From contig CAXXRM010000005.1 of assembly GCA_963663135.2 (NCBI GenBank), forward strand, positions 992,001 through 1,056,000: 64,000 nt of DNA, in the 5' to 3' direction. This stretch comes from Io17-Chloro-G2 sp963663135. Lineage in GTDB: Bacteria > Chloroflexota > Dehalococcoidia > Lucifugimonadales > UBA3495. The notes under the pieces were generated by a model, which was given only the letters and a program-made list of their open reading frames with translations, did not search any database and was not told where the DNA came from. Numbering within the stretch: position 1 is the first letter of the stretch; the number at the start of each line of letters is the position of its first letter. Position numbers and translations under genes: made by a program. Shown piece after piece: positions 42,109-51,255 of the stretch.

Positions 42109-42481
42109 GGAATAGTGACCGGCATAGATTATAGGCAAGCCCTGAATCCCGCGCAACCCCGCGCAACCCCGCGAAACGTCGCCGGGGTTGCCGAGGCCCG
42201 AGTCTCGCGAGCTTTCTGCCAAGCCGTTCTGCACTGGGTCCGGGCCGCCTCCGCGCTCTTAGCGCTCCGGATTCCGCAGGCCCGCCAGTAGCCGCCACGG
42301 GTCGTAAAAATGGGTAAAAGTTCGTTATGTAAACCCCCGTAAGACCTCAAGGTAACATAACATATCTTGTGCGACCCAACAGCTCACGGAGAAAAAAGGG
42401 CCAGAATGACCGGTTGAAGGAGTGTATCCGCTCCGAATTGTTCAGGACGGGCCGGTGGCGATGGACAATCTGCGTAGTTGA
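42109..42481. other. 373-base gap between tRNA cluster and hflX
   Basis: No gene seen. It contains a short cccgcgcaa repeat (about 42148-42176) and AT-rich DNA at 42305-42365 (minus strand TTTACATAACG), which is the likely promoter zone of the tRNA cluster. Confidence 0.4.
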
Positions 42482-43669
42482 TCAGGGTAACGGGACGGCT
42501 TTGCTGGTGGCAGCGTGGCCGACCACCATTGCCGGACTGTCTCCGGCTGCCAGCAGTTCCTCGATCCGGCGCAGCAGGACTTTGAGGTTCCAGCCCTTGG
42601 CGGCCGAAACCAACACACTGGGTTGAGCCCGTTGGTGCTCCGACGGGATTTCAGAGGTTTCCCCGTCGTCAGCTCCCAGAAGGTCCACTTTGTTCAACAC
42701 GAGAATGCGGGGACGCCGGCCAAGGCCCAGGGATTCCAACGTATTCTCGACTACTTCGGTTTGGTGAGGGGCCTTGGGATGGGTCACGTCCACCACGTGC
42801 AGCAGAATATCCGAGCCGGATACTTCCTCCAGCGTGGCCCGAAACGCCGCTACGACCATGGGTGAAAGTTTCTGAATAAATCCCACCGTGTCGGTAAGCA
42901 AGAGGTCTCCGCCCGACACAAGATGCACCCGGCGGGTAACCGGGTCCAGCGTGGAGAATAGCTGGTCGGCGGCCCGTACACCGGCGTCGCTGAGGGCATT
43001 GAACAGGGTGCTCTTCCCGGCGTTGGTGTAGCCCACCAGCGTGGCGCTGGGTATCCCCGCCTTTTTGCGCCGCCCCATGTACAGGCTCCGGCGGCGTCTC
43101 ACACCTTCTAACTCTTCCTGGATTTTCTGAATTCGGCTGCGGACCAGCCGCCGGTCAGTTTCCAACTGGGTTTCGCCGGGGCCCCGGGTGCCGATGCCGC
43201 CGCCCAATCGTTCCAGGTGGGACCATTGGCCGGCCAAGCGGGGCAAAAGGTACTGGTGTTGGGCCAACTCGACCTGTAGTTTCCCTTCGTAGGTCCGCGC
43301 TTGGCGGGAAAACACGTCCAGGATCAGGGCGGTCCGGTCGATTACCTTGACCTGCAGGGCGTCTTCCAGGTTCCGCTGTTGGGACGGGCTGAGTTCGTCG
43401 TCGAATATGGCTACCTGGGCCCGCTGGCGCTCCAGCATTTCTTTCAGGTCTTGGAGTTTACCCTTGCCAATGTAGGTCTGGGTAAGCCTATCCGACCTTT
43501 GGCTGATTTTGCCAACCACTTCGCCACCGGCGGTCTTTACCAAGTAGGCCAACTCGCTGAGCGTGTCTTTGAGACCCCAAAGGTTCTCCTGGCCCTTGAT
43601 TTCCACAGCGACCAGTATGACCCTTTCGGACCCGGGATCCGTTGGTTTGGCGGCGCTTTTAAGAACCAG
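42482..43669 (-). CDS. hflX: GTPase HflX
   Basis: Ribosome-splitting GTPase of about 395 residues. Numbering from the GTG at 43606: the HflX hallmark GGGIGTRGPGETQLE is at 135-149, a coiled coil at 150-175, G1 GYTNAGKS at 192-199, G3 DTVGF at 239-243, and NKVD as G4. The GTG at 43606 would cut off the first family strand. The frame continues upstream as GSERVILVAVEIKG, which matches the family, but has no ATG/GTG/TTG. A CTG at 43669 has GGAGG exactly 5 bases upstream, so I place the start there, overlapping dapL by 11 bases. It is the last gene of the minus-strand housekeeping run. Confidence 0.93.
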   Translation of the reverse strand: MVLKSAAKPTDPGSERVILVAVEIKGQENLWGLKDTLSELAYLVKTAGGEVVGKISQRSDRLTQTYIGKGKLQDLKEMLERQRAQVAIFDDELSPSQQRNLEDALQVKVIDRTALILDVFSRQARTYEGKLQVELAQHQYLLPRLAGQWSHLERLGGGIGTRGPGETQLETDRRLVRSRIQKIQEELEGVRRRRSLYMGRRKKAGIPSATLVGYTNAGKSTLFNALSDAGVRAADQLFSTLDPVTRRVHLVSGGDLLLTDTVGFIQKLSPMVVAAFRATLEEVSGSDILLHVVDVTHPKAPHQTEVVENTLESLGLGRRPRILVLNKVDLLGADDGETSEIPSEHQRAQPSVLVSAAKGWNLKVLLRRIEELLAAGDSPAMVVGHAATSKAVPLP

Positions 43670-44849
43670 GTTGGCCTCCGTTGGGCGGAGGGATTCGCCA
43701 GTTTTCCAGTCTCTGGCATCCCTTTTCCACTTGTTCGTCGGGCGTGGTTAGAGACAGCCTGATGTACCCCTCTCCGTACCGCCCGTAGCTGGAGCCGGGG
43801 GTCACCACAATATCGATTTCTTCAAGGAGTCGGGCGGCAAACTCAGCCGATTTGTAACCCTCAGGGACCGGCGCCCAAATGTAGAGGCTGGCCTGGGGGA
43901 CATCCACCTGCAATCCCATGGAAGTCAAAGCCTGGATTACCCGGTCCCGGCGTCTTTTGTAAATGGCGACGTTTTCGGATACGCAGTCCTGCGGGCCGGT
44001 CAAGGCTTCCATTGCCATTTCCTGGACTGCCTGAGGTATTCCGGAGTCCAGGTTGGCCTTGATCTGGAAAAGGGCTCGGATCATCTCGGAATTGCCCACG
44101 GCCATCCCGATACGCCAACCCGTCATGTTGTAGGTCTTTGACAGAGAATGGAACTCCAATCCGGCTTCCTTACCGCCGTCAATCTGCATCATGCTGCCTG
44201 CCTGGTAACCATCGTAGCCAACTTCGCTGTAGGCGGCGTCGTGCAGCAGCGCGATGTCGTGGTCCCGGCAGTAAGCAACCGCAGACGCCAGGTCCTCATC
44301 TGAAGCCACCGCACTGGTGGGGTTGTTGGGGTAATTGAGCCACATTGCATTGGCCCTATCCGCCACGTCGGACGGAATAGCTTCCAGGTCCGGCAACCAG
44401 CCGTTGCGGTGGTGCAGGGGCATGGTGTAGCTTTCTGCGCCGGCAAACATAGTGCCCACCCCGTAAACCGGATAGGCCGGGTCGGGAATTAGGGCCAACT
44501 CGCCCGGGTCCAAGAAACAAAATGCCGCGTGGCCGATACCCTCTTTCGCGCCGATCAGCGGAAGCACTTCTTTATCCGGATCAAGCTTGACTCCGAAACG
44601 GGTCTCGTACCATTGGGCCATGGCCCGGCGGCATTCGGGTAACCCGTCGGTTTCCGGGTACCGGTGGTTGGCCGGAACCTCGGATGCCTGAAGAAGTCGA
44701 TTAATGATGGGTTGGGGAGTTGGGATGTCCGGATCGCCGATGCCGAAAGTCACTACGTCGGCGCCCGCCGCCCGCTTTTCCGCGATGATCCGGGAAATTT
44801 CCACGAAGGGGTAGGGGGCAAGTTTGCCCAGCCGCTCAGAGAATTTCAT
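43659..44849 (-). CDS. dapL: LL-diaminopimelate aminotransferase-type aminotransferase
   Basis: A 396-residue class I/II PLP aminotransferase. It shows YPFVEISRIIAEKRAAGADVVTFGIGDPD, HRYPETDGLPECRRAMA, NYPNNPTSAVAS, the PLP lysine in HSLSKTYNMTGWR, and a C-terminal RLSLTTPDEQ. The N-terminal block is typical of the DapL group, which turns tetrahydrodipicolinate directly into LL-diaminopimelate. The adjacent dapF supports a role in lysine and cell-wall synthesis. Start ATG 44849. hflX translation probably begins inside its 3' end. Confidence 0.88.
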   Translation of the reverse strand: MKFSERLGKLAPYPFVEISRIIAEKRAAGADVVTFGIGDPDIPTPQPIINRLLQASEVPANHRYPETDGLPECRRAMAQWYETRFGVKLDPDKEVLPLIGAKEGIGHAAFCFLDPGELALIPDPAYPVYGVGTMFAGAESYTMPLHHRNGWLPDLEAIPSDVADRANAMWLNYPNNPTSAVASDEDLASAVAYCRDHDIALLHDAAYSEVGYDGYQAGSMMQIDGGKEAGLEFHSLSKTYNMTGWRIGMAVGNSEMIRALFQIKANLDSGIPQAVQEMAMEALTGPQDCVSENVAIYKRRRDRVIQALTSMGLQVDVPQASLYIWAPVPEGYKSAEFAARLLEEIDIVVTPGSSYGRYGEGYIRLSLTTPDEQVEKGCQRLENWRIPPPNGGQPGS

Positions 44850-44930
44850 CTTGACGTTACTCGTTGCTCACAGTGTCCAAAGATTCGGCGCCACCCCCCA
44901 AGTTTGCGGTGTCTTTTCCGGCTTAGCCCG

Positions 44931-45785
44931 TTAAAGGGGCCATTCCCCGGAAAACACTTCCTCAGCGGGGCCTTCCATATATACCTCGCCTTCCCCGTCC
45001 CACTCGATGGTTAGGGTCCCGCCCGGCAACGTTATGTCAAGCGGACCCTCGTGACGGCCCTCAAGCCGGGAGGCAACGGCAATCGCGCAGGCGCCGGTGC
45101 CGCAGGCCATTGTTTCGCCGGAGCCACGTTCCCAGACCCTGGCGGTGGCCCGCCCATCCTGGTTCAGGTTTACAACTTCAAAATTTACCCGGTTGGGGAA
45201 AATAGGGTGATGCTCCACCTTCGGCCCAATCGTATGCAGAGGGTATTCTGCCACCGGTTCACTCAGGAATGAGACAGCATGAGGATTGCCCATCGAAACG
45301 AAGGTTAAATCCAGTGGCGTACCCTCGATAGTCAGAGAGTAACCGGTTACGGCCGCCGGCGCCGGGTCAGTGTCTTGGTCCAAGATCACCGGAATCTCTA
45401 CGGGATTCAATAGGGGCGGGCCCATGGCTACCCTGGCTCCGGAAACCTTTCCTTGGTGGAATGTGGGAGTCACCGTGCGTACTCCCGCCAGGGTTTCGAT
45501 GGTCAACCCGGCGTCCGTATGGGAGACTATTCCCCGGTCCAAGGCGTATTTGGCAAAGCAGCGGATGCCGTTGCCGCACATCTCCCCTTCGGAGCCATCG
45601 AAGTTGAACATGCGCATCTTCAGGTCGGCTATGCCTGACTCCAGGACCAGGATGATTCCGTCACCGCCGACGCCAAAATGCCGGTCGCTCATCAACCGGG
45701 AAAGGCTCGACCAATCCTTATCGACGCCGCGGGCGTCGATGTAGATATAGTCGTTTCCGGCGCCCTGCATCTTGGTGAATTTCAT
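44931..45785 (-). CDS. dapF: Diaminopimelate epimerase
   Basis: 284 residues. The two catalytic cysteines are Cys70 (GEMCGNGIRC) and Cys228 (ETMACGTGACA), each in its expected half of the pseudo-symmetric fold; MQGAGNDYIYID opens the protein. It converts LL- to meso-diaminopimelate. ATG 45785 has GGAG 8 bases upstream; the frame is open to 45824 but the extra residues are not family-like. It lies between miaA and dapL on the same strand. Confidence 0.96.
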   Translation of the reverse strand: MKFTKMQGAGNDYIYIDARGVDKDWSSLSRLMSDRHFGVGGDGIILVLESGIADLKMRMFNFDGSEGEMCGNGIRCFAKYALDRGIVSHTDAGLTIETLAGVRTVTPTFHQGKVSGARVAMGPPLLNPVEIPVILDQDTDPAPAAVTGYSLTIEGTPLDLTFVSMGNPHAVSFLSEPVAEYPLHTIGPKVEHHPIFPNRVNFEVVNLNQDGRATARVWERGSGETMACGTGACAIAVASRLEGRHEGPLDITLPGGTLTIEWDGEGEVYMEGPAEEVFSGEWPL

Positions 45786-45845
45786 TTGGGAATCTCCGCC
45801 GATGTTGCAACTGCATTGTAACACAGCGAACGCGCGCCGCCGGGC

Positions 45846-46775
45846 CTAAATTGGTCGGGTTAAGAATGCCTCGACTGGGACAGCCGCCTGCTCCACCAAG
45901 TCCGGGGCAGCGGCGTCCAGCCAGGTTATTCGAGGGTCGCTGAGCTTGAACCATCCATACTGGCCACGGGCCAAGCCGTGGGTCTGGCTCTTGATCCGCA
46001 GCACCGCCTCATCCAGCGTCAACTCCCCGGACAGGTATTGGCCCAATTCCCGGTAGCCGGGGCTTGCCAGTGCGCCTTTCTCGAAAGTTAAGCCCCGCGC
46101 TGCCAAACGCTCCACCTCGGCCAGGAACCCGCGAGACATCATTTGGTCCACCCGGAGGTCGATGCGGCGGTACAATTCTTCCCGGTCCAGGTTCAGCCCC
46201 AACACCGGCGCATCCGAAGGCCCTTCGGCGCGCCCCCCATGTTCGGAAGGTATGCGCTGGGTAAAATGAAGGATTTCCAGGGCCCGGATCACCCTCCTCA
46301 CGTTGCGCGGGTCAATCTGGGCGGCCCGAACAGGATCTACCGCCGCCAACTCTTGGTGCAGCGCCTGGGGGCCAATTCGGTCCGCTTCCAATTGTTTGGA
46401 CCTTCGGAATTCCGCATTAGGCGCCGCTGGGGGCACTTGCCACCCCTCGTACAGCGCCCAAATGTATTGCCCGGTACCGCCGGCCACCAGGGGCAAACCG
46501 CCCCGCCCCTTGACCTCGTCGATCGCGGCGTGGGCCAAAGCCAGGAAGGTGGCAAGGTCAAAACTTTCCGTAGGGTCGAGAAGGTCTAAGAGGTGGTGCG
46601 GCGCCAGGCGTTGTTCTTCGGCGGAGGGCTTGCCGGTCCCAATGTCCATCTGGCGATACACCTGGCGGCTGTCTGCGCTGATAACCTCGCCCCGGAATCG
46701 CTCAGCCAGGGCCACCGCCAGTGCGGTCTTGCCCACGCCGGTTGGCCCCACGATGAATACCGCCGAAGGGGCCAT
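45846..46775 (-). CDS. miaA: tRNA dimethylallyltransferase
   Basis: 309 residues. P-loop GPTGVGKT (10-17), substrate motif SADSRQVYR, GTGKPS and AGGTGQYI are the MiaA signatures; RVIRALEI is the later conserved helix. It adds the isopentenyl group to A37 of tRNAs reading UNN codons. It starts 6 bases from the tpiA stop, in one transcript. The Cys/His zinc finger of eukaryotic forms is absent, as normal for bacteria. Confidence 0.96.
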   Translation of the reverse strand: MAPSAVFIVGPTGVGKTALAVALAERFRGEVISADSRQVYRQMDIGTGKPSAEEQRLAPHHLLDLLDPTESFDLATFLALAHAAIDEVKGRGGLPLVAGGTGQYIWALYEGWQVPPAAPNAEFRRSKQLEADRIGPQALHQELAAVDPVRAAQIDPRNVRRVIRALEILHFTQRIPSEHGGRAEGPSDAPVLGLNLDREELYRRIDLRVDQMMSRGFLAEVERLAARGLTFEKGALASPGYRELGQYLSGELTLDEAVLRIKSQTHGLARGQYGWFKLSDPRITWLDAAAPDLVEQAAVPVEAFLTRPI

Positions 46776-46781
46776 AGTGGG

Positions 46782-47576
46782 TCACTGGCTCGAACTGGGA
46801 GATGAGTCGCCTGGGGAGCCGGTCTTGGCCGCCGCGGTCAATCTGGCAATCTCGAGGAATGTATCTGCCTGGAGGCTGGCGCCGCCTACCAGGGAGCCGT
46901 GGATGTAGGTTTGGGCCGCGAAGGATTGCGCGTTGGCGGCATTGACACTGCCCCCGTAAAGCAGCGGCACGTCGGCGGCGGCGGCGCCATAGATAGCAGC
47001 CAGAGGTTCAAAAAGCGCGCCTCTCATAACCTCCGCGGCAACGTCGGGTGTCGCCGCCTGGCCGGAGCCGATGGCCCAAATAGGCTCATAGGCCAACACC
47101 AGTCCGGTTATGTCAACTACTCCGTCCACGCTGGCCCGCACCTGCTCCGACACGACCTCCAACGCCCTCCCGCTTTCCCGCTGCTCCAGCGTCTCGCCCA
47201 CGCACACGATGGGTCGGAGCCCATGCGCTGCGGCCGCTTTGACTTTCTGATTGACGCCCTGGTCGGTTTCCCCAAACAGTTGGCGCCGCTCCGAGTGCCC
47301 AAGTATCACGTAGTCGCAGACCCCCTGGAGCATGGCGGGCGAGACCTCGCCGGTGAAAGCTCCGGAGGCCTCGAAGTGCATGTTTTGTGCGCCGATTTTC
47401 ACGCCGGAGCCCCTCATTACGTCGGCTATCGACGCCAGCGACAGGAACGGCGGGCACAAGACAACTTCAACGCCGGAGAGAGTCCCGATACCGTCCCGAA
47501 TGCTGCCGGCCAACTCCAGCCCGTCGGTCAGGTTGTTGTTCATCTTCCAATTGCCGACAACCATCACTTCAGGCAT
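46782..47576 (-). CDS. tpiA: Triosephosphate isomerase
   Basis: 264 residues. Active-site residues are Asn9/Lys11 (GNWKMN), His94 (ILGHSERR) and Glu164 (AYEPIWAIGSG); phosphate-binding YGGSVN is present. A slightly acidic or serine-rich tail extends it by about ten residues. ATG 47576 has GAGG 8 bases upstream; a TTG two codons earlier is possible. It belongs to a glycolytic run with apgM and pgk. Confidence 0.96.
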   Translation of the reverse strand: MPEVMVVGNWKMNNNLTDGLELAGSIRDGIGTLSGVEVVLCPPFLSLASIADVMRGSGVKIGAQNMHFEASGAFTGEVSPAMLQGVCDYVILGHSERRQLFGETDQGVNQKVKAAAAHGLRPIVCVGETLEQRESGRALEVVSEQVRASVDGVVDITGLVLAYEPIWAIGSGQAATPDVAAEVMRGALFEPLAAIYGAAAADVPLLYGGSVNAANAQSFAAQTYIHGSLVGGASLQADTFLEIARLTAAAKTGSPGDSSPSSSQ

Positions 47577-47659
47577 GGGCAAGACCTCTGCGGGAAAAAA
47601 TGCTGGAGACAGCCAGGGTTGATTGGAACGTGGCCCAATATTTTTTCCAGGCCGGTGGG

Positions 47660-48865
47660 TTATGGACCGTACTTGGTGAGCTTGCCGGCGTGGGACATGG
47701 CCAACAACATGGCTTGGGTTGCTTGAATGCTGCCGATGGAGCCTCGGCCGCAGGTCCTCTCGTCGAAGCTGTCCACTCCCTCACCCACCGTCAGCTTGGA
47801 GTGGACCATGAATGGCACAGGATGCCAGCTGTGACTGGCCATAATAGCGGGAGTGGCGTGGTCTCCGGCCACCAGGAATACGTCGGGCTGCAACTCACGA
47901 ATGTGGGGTATGTACGGGTCCAACTCCTCCAGCCGTTGCACCTTGGCGTCGAAATCGCCGTCCTCGCCTGCGGCGTCGGCCGGCTTGTAATGGATGAAGA
48001 AGAAGTCGTGGTTGTTGTAAACCTGGTGCAGCGTATTGACCTCATCAGCGAAGGTCGAGCCGGTTGGAATCACGTTCATGCCGCACACCGTGGCCAATCC
48101 CCGGTACATGGGGTAGGCGGCGATTCCGGCGGGGTCCAGGCGGTACACGTCGCCCATGGGCGGCAGATGGGGCAATTGGGCAAACCCCCGTAACAGGACC
48201 ATGTTGGCCCGTTCTTCCTCGGATAGCAGTTGCCTGGCTTGAGCGACGAAGGCGTTCACGATGTCGGCGGTGGGTTCGGCTTGGGGCGTCAGCGCCCTCA
48301 CGTCCAACGCCGGCACTCCCTCACGCTGCGGGTCGGTTCCCGATATTTCTTCAGAAATGCCCTTTCCCCGCAATCGCAGCACAAACCGGTAGTCTTGGAC
48401 CGGAAACACGTCCAGTTCCACGCCCGGCACTTCAATCTGGTTGAGCCTCTCGCAGAGCGGTGCGCTCAGTTCAGTGGCGATTCTGCCGGCCCTGCGGTCC
48501 ACAAGGCTGCCCGCGGCGTCGACGGTGCAAAAGTTGCCGCGGGCGGCTACGTCTCCGGGTTCCAACTTCACGTCGATTCCCAGGGCCTCCAGGGCCCCCC
48601 GGCCGATCATGTGTTTCAACGGGTCATACCCGAATAGGGCCAGGTGGCCAGGACCGCTGCCCGGAGCAACACCTGGCAACACGGGAGTAGTTAAACCGCA
48701 GGCGCTCTCTCTGGCCATGGCGTCAAGATTGGGAAGGTGGGCCGTCTCCAATTCCGAGCGCCCGGTATCCGGATGGGCCAAACCGCCCAGGCCGTCCACC
48801 ACCAGCATGACAATTTTTGAAGGGGTGGGAATGTAGCAATCCCGCAGTTGTTCCGAGTCAATCAT
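47660..48865 (-). CDS. apgM: Cofactor-independent phosphoglycerate mutase, archaeal type
   Basis: A 401-residue alkaline-phosphatase-superfamily enzyme. It shows KIVMLVVDGLGGL (metal Asp), GVAPGSGPGHLALFGYDP with the nucleophilic Ser, RGNFCTVD, HYKPADAAGEDGDFDAKV and LVAGDHATPAIMASHSWHPVPF (metal Asp-His and His). The ApgM family interconverts 3- and 2-phosphoglycerate; some relatives are phosphonopyruvate decarboxylase-like. Location between tpiA and pgk supports glycolysis/gluconeogenesis. Confidence 0.93.
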   Translation of the reverse strand: MIDSEQLRDCYIPTPSKIVMLVVDGLGGLAHPDTGRSELETAHLPNLDAMARESACGLTTPVLPGVAPGSGPGHLALFGYDPLKHMIGRGALEALGIDVKLEPGDVAARGNFCTVDAAGSLVDRRAGRIATELSAPLCERLNQIEVPGVELDVFPVQDYRFVLRLRGKGISEEISGTDPQREGVPALDVRALTPQAEPTADIVNAFVAQARQLLSEEERANMVLLRGFAQLPHLPPMGDVYRLDPAGIAAYPMYRGLATVCGMNVIPTGSTFADEVNTLHQVYNNHDFFFIHYKPADAAGEDGDFDAKVQRLEELDPYIPHIRELQPDVFLVAGDHATPAIMASHSWHPVPFMVHSKLTVGEGVDSFDERTCGRGSIGSIQATQAMLLAMSHAGKLTKYGP

Positions 48866-48935
48866 GGTTGCACCGCCGTTTTGCTTGTTTCGCGATTAAT
48901 TCCGTGTTGAGGTCCGCCCGAGTAATGGAAATCTA

Positions 48936-50138
48936 TCAAGTATCGGGCAATGCGGCTATTCCGGGAAGTTCCCTTCCTTCCAGGAATTCCAATGACGCTC
49001 CACCCCCGGTGGACACGTGGGTCATGCTATCCACCAGTCCCATGGCTTCCACTGCCTCGGCGGTGGACCCGCCGCCAACCACAGTGGTGACGTTTGCCAG
49101 GCCGGCCATTGCGGCCGCCACCCTTCGCGTCCCCTGGCTGAACCGCTCCATCTCAAAGACGCCCATCGGACCGTTCCAAATAATGGTTTTGCTCTTGGCC
49201 AGCACGTCCGAGAATTGGTCAGTCGTGGCTTCGCCGACGTCCATAATAAAGAAGCCCTCCGGAACGCTGCCAACGTCCACGGATTTTACCGTTGCGGCAT
49301 CCGGGGCGAATCTGTCGGCCACGACCACGTCCGTGGGCAAGTGAACTTGGACATTCTCCCTTTCTGCCCGGTCCACAATCGCCCTGGCGAAATCCAGTCG
49401 CTCCGTTTCAACAACCGAAGCGCCGGTTGGCTCGCCCATGGCATGAAGGAAGGTAACAGCCATCCCGCCCCCGATGACCAGGTGGTCCAACTTGTCCAGC
49501 AAATTCTCCAGGACCAAGATTTTGTCGGCGACTTTAGCTCCACCCATCAGGGCGGCCAGCGGCTTGTTTTCGTCTTGTATCTCTAATGCCAGGCCCAAGG
49601 ACCGGACTTCGCGCTCCGTCAACAGGCCCATGGCAGAGGGTAAGATTGCCGGCACCCCCACCGTGGAGGCGTGGGCCCGATGGGCGACCGCGAAGGCATC
49701 CATGACGAAGCAATCGGCCGGCGCGGCCAAATCCCGCGCAAAACCCGGGTCGTTGGCCTCTTCGCCTGGAGAAAACCGCAGGTTCTCGAGCAATATAACG
49801 TCACCGGGTCGGGAGCCGGAAACCGCCTCCTCGACGCTTGGGCCCGTGCTTTCTTGGAGGCACAACACGGGGGTTCCCAGGAGGGACTCCAGCCGGGAGC
49901 CAACCGGGGCCAGCCGTAGGCTTTCCACCACCTGACCGGCGGGGCGGCCCAGGTGGGAGCACAAAATGACGCGGCAGTCCCGCTCCCGGAGGTACTGAAT
50001 TGTCGGCAGCGTTGCCCGGAGTCGCTGGTCGTAAGCGGCTATGGCCCCAATGCCCTGCTCAATTGGAAGGTTGAAGTCGACGCGCACCAGGACCGTTTTC
50101 CCCGCAGCGTCCAGGTCCGCCAAGGAGCGTTTCGGCAT
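48936..50138 (-). CDS. pgk: Phosphoglycerate kinase
   Basis: 400 residues. RVDFNLP, HLGRP, the LGGAKV-equivalent ALMGGAKVADKI, and the C-terminal nucleotide loop VVGGGSTAEAVEAMG are all present. It makes ATP from 1,3-bisphosphoglycerate. ATG 50138 follows GGAAGG; it overlaps the prenyl-synthase stop as TGATG, so translation is coupled. Confidence 0.97.
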   Translation of the reverse strand: MPKRSLADLDAAGKTVLVRVDFNLPIEQGIGAIAAYDQRLRATLPTIQYLRERDCRVILCSHLGRPAGQVVESLRLAPVGSRLESLLGTPVLCLQESTGPSVEEAVSGSRPGDVILLENLRFSPGEEANDPGFARDLAAPADCFVMDAFAVAHRAHASTVGVPAILPSAMGLLTEREVRSLGLALEIQDENKPLAALMGGAKVADKILVLENLLDKLDHLVIGGGMAVTFLHAMGEPTGASVVETERLDFARAIVDRAERENVQVHLPTDVVVADRFAPDAATVKSVDVGSVPEGFFIMDVGEATTDQFSDVLAKSKTIIWNGPMGVFEMERFSQGTRRVAAAMAGLANVTTVVGGGSTAEAVEAMGLVDSMTHVSTGGGASLEFLEGRELPGIAALPDT

Positions 50139-51118
50139 CAGGCGCCGCCTTCCAGGACCCATTCGGCTACACCGGCCAACTCTTCCATACCTTCCGGAGG
50201 TAGGTCTTCGGTTTTCAAATTGTCGATGGCCTGGTCCACCAGTTCCCTAGCCCGGTTTTCGGCGAATTTGCGGGACTGGGATTGGTCCAGAAGGTCCATC
50301 AGTTGCGAAAGGTCAGCAGGCTCCAAGACACGTTTCATGTAGATTTGGGTCAACTCCCGCTTGGCGGCGGTTGGGGAGGTCTCGAAGGCGTGTATAAGTG
50401 GGAGACCTTTTTTCTTATTCAAAACGTTGCTGGGAGTAGCCCCGTCGCCTTCCCGGCCCCACATTTCCGCAATGTCCACCGTAATCTGCCACGCCGTTCC
50501 CAAGCGTTTACCGAACTCTTTGGATGCCGCGCTCAGTTCCGGCGAGGCTCTGGCCGCAATCGCTCCCAACTCGGAGGCGCAGGCCGCGAGAGCGCCGGAT
50601 TTGAGCTCCGCCATGCGAAAATAGTCGGCGCTGCTGACCAACGTTTGATCCCGGAAATCCAGGTCCATGTACTGGCCTTCGCACAGGGCAAGGCACGCCC
50701 GGTCGACGGTTTCCACCGCTCTCAGGACCCGGTCGGCAGGCGCCCCGCGCTGGGACATGCGCATTATAGTAATGCGCCCCAGGGCATGCAATCCATCCCC
50801 GGCGTTGATGGCCTGGGCCGGTCCCCATACCCACCATACGCTAGGACGGTCTTGGGATTCGGTCCTGGCTGACTGGACCTCCCCGTGGATCAGCGTGAAG
50901 TTCCGCACCATTTCAACCGCCGCGGCTGCGGGCAGCGCGGCGTCCATGTCGCCTGAAATGGCCTGGCATACGGCCAGCGGCAACACCGGCTGAAAGCGCA
51001 GCGGCAACTGGGTTTCAATACGTTGGCCCTGTTGGTCGATCCACCCCAGGTGGTAGCGGAGCATGTCGAAGAGGAAGCCCTGCCGGTCGGTGAAGACCTC
51101 CCTCAATTCGCGCTCCAA
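50138..51118 (-). CDS. Polyprenyl diphosphate synthase family protein with degenerate Asp-rich motifs
   Basis: A 326-residue trans-prenyl synthase fold. The surrounding framework is clear (PLAVCQAISGD, EMVRNFTLIHGEVQSA, WGPAQAINAGDGLHALG, LKSGALAACASELGA, NKKKGLPLIHA), but the first DDxxD motif is replaced by GEVQS and the second is reduced to ITVDIAEMWG. Normal Mg-diphosphate catalysis is therefore doubtful; it may be a non-catalytic partner or act differently. The start is uncertain: TTG 51118 has no SD, while the frame extends upstream as ATTSKKDLYRQALERELREV to an ATA at 51157 that does have GGAG 9 bases before it. It ends in pgk (TGATG). Confidence 0.8.
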   Translation of the reverse strand: MERELREVFTDRQGFLFDMLRYHLGWIDQQGQRIETQLPLRFQPVLPLAVCQAISGDMDAALPAAAAVEMVRNFTLIHGEVQSARTESQDRPSVWWVWGPAQAINAGDGLHALGRITIMRMSQRGAPADRVLRAVETVDRACLALCEGQYMDLDFRDQTLVSSADYFRMAELKSGALAACASELGAIAARASPELSAASKEFGKRLGTAWQITVDIAEMWGREGDGATPSNVLNKKKGLPLIHAFETSPTAAKRELTQIYMKRVLEPADLSQLMDLLDQSQSRKFAENRARELVDQAIDNLKTEDLPPEGMEELAGVAEWVLEGGA

Positions 51119-51255
51119 AGCCTGGCGGTAAAGGTCTTTTTTTGAGGTTGTCGCTATGGTTTACACTCCGTTACGGTCGAAGCGGGACCCAGCTATCAAC
51201 GGCTGGCCTTGACAATAGCGGCGGCCCTACCCACGTCCCGGTCACAAGTATTGGC

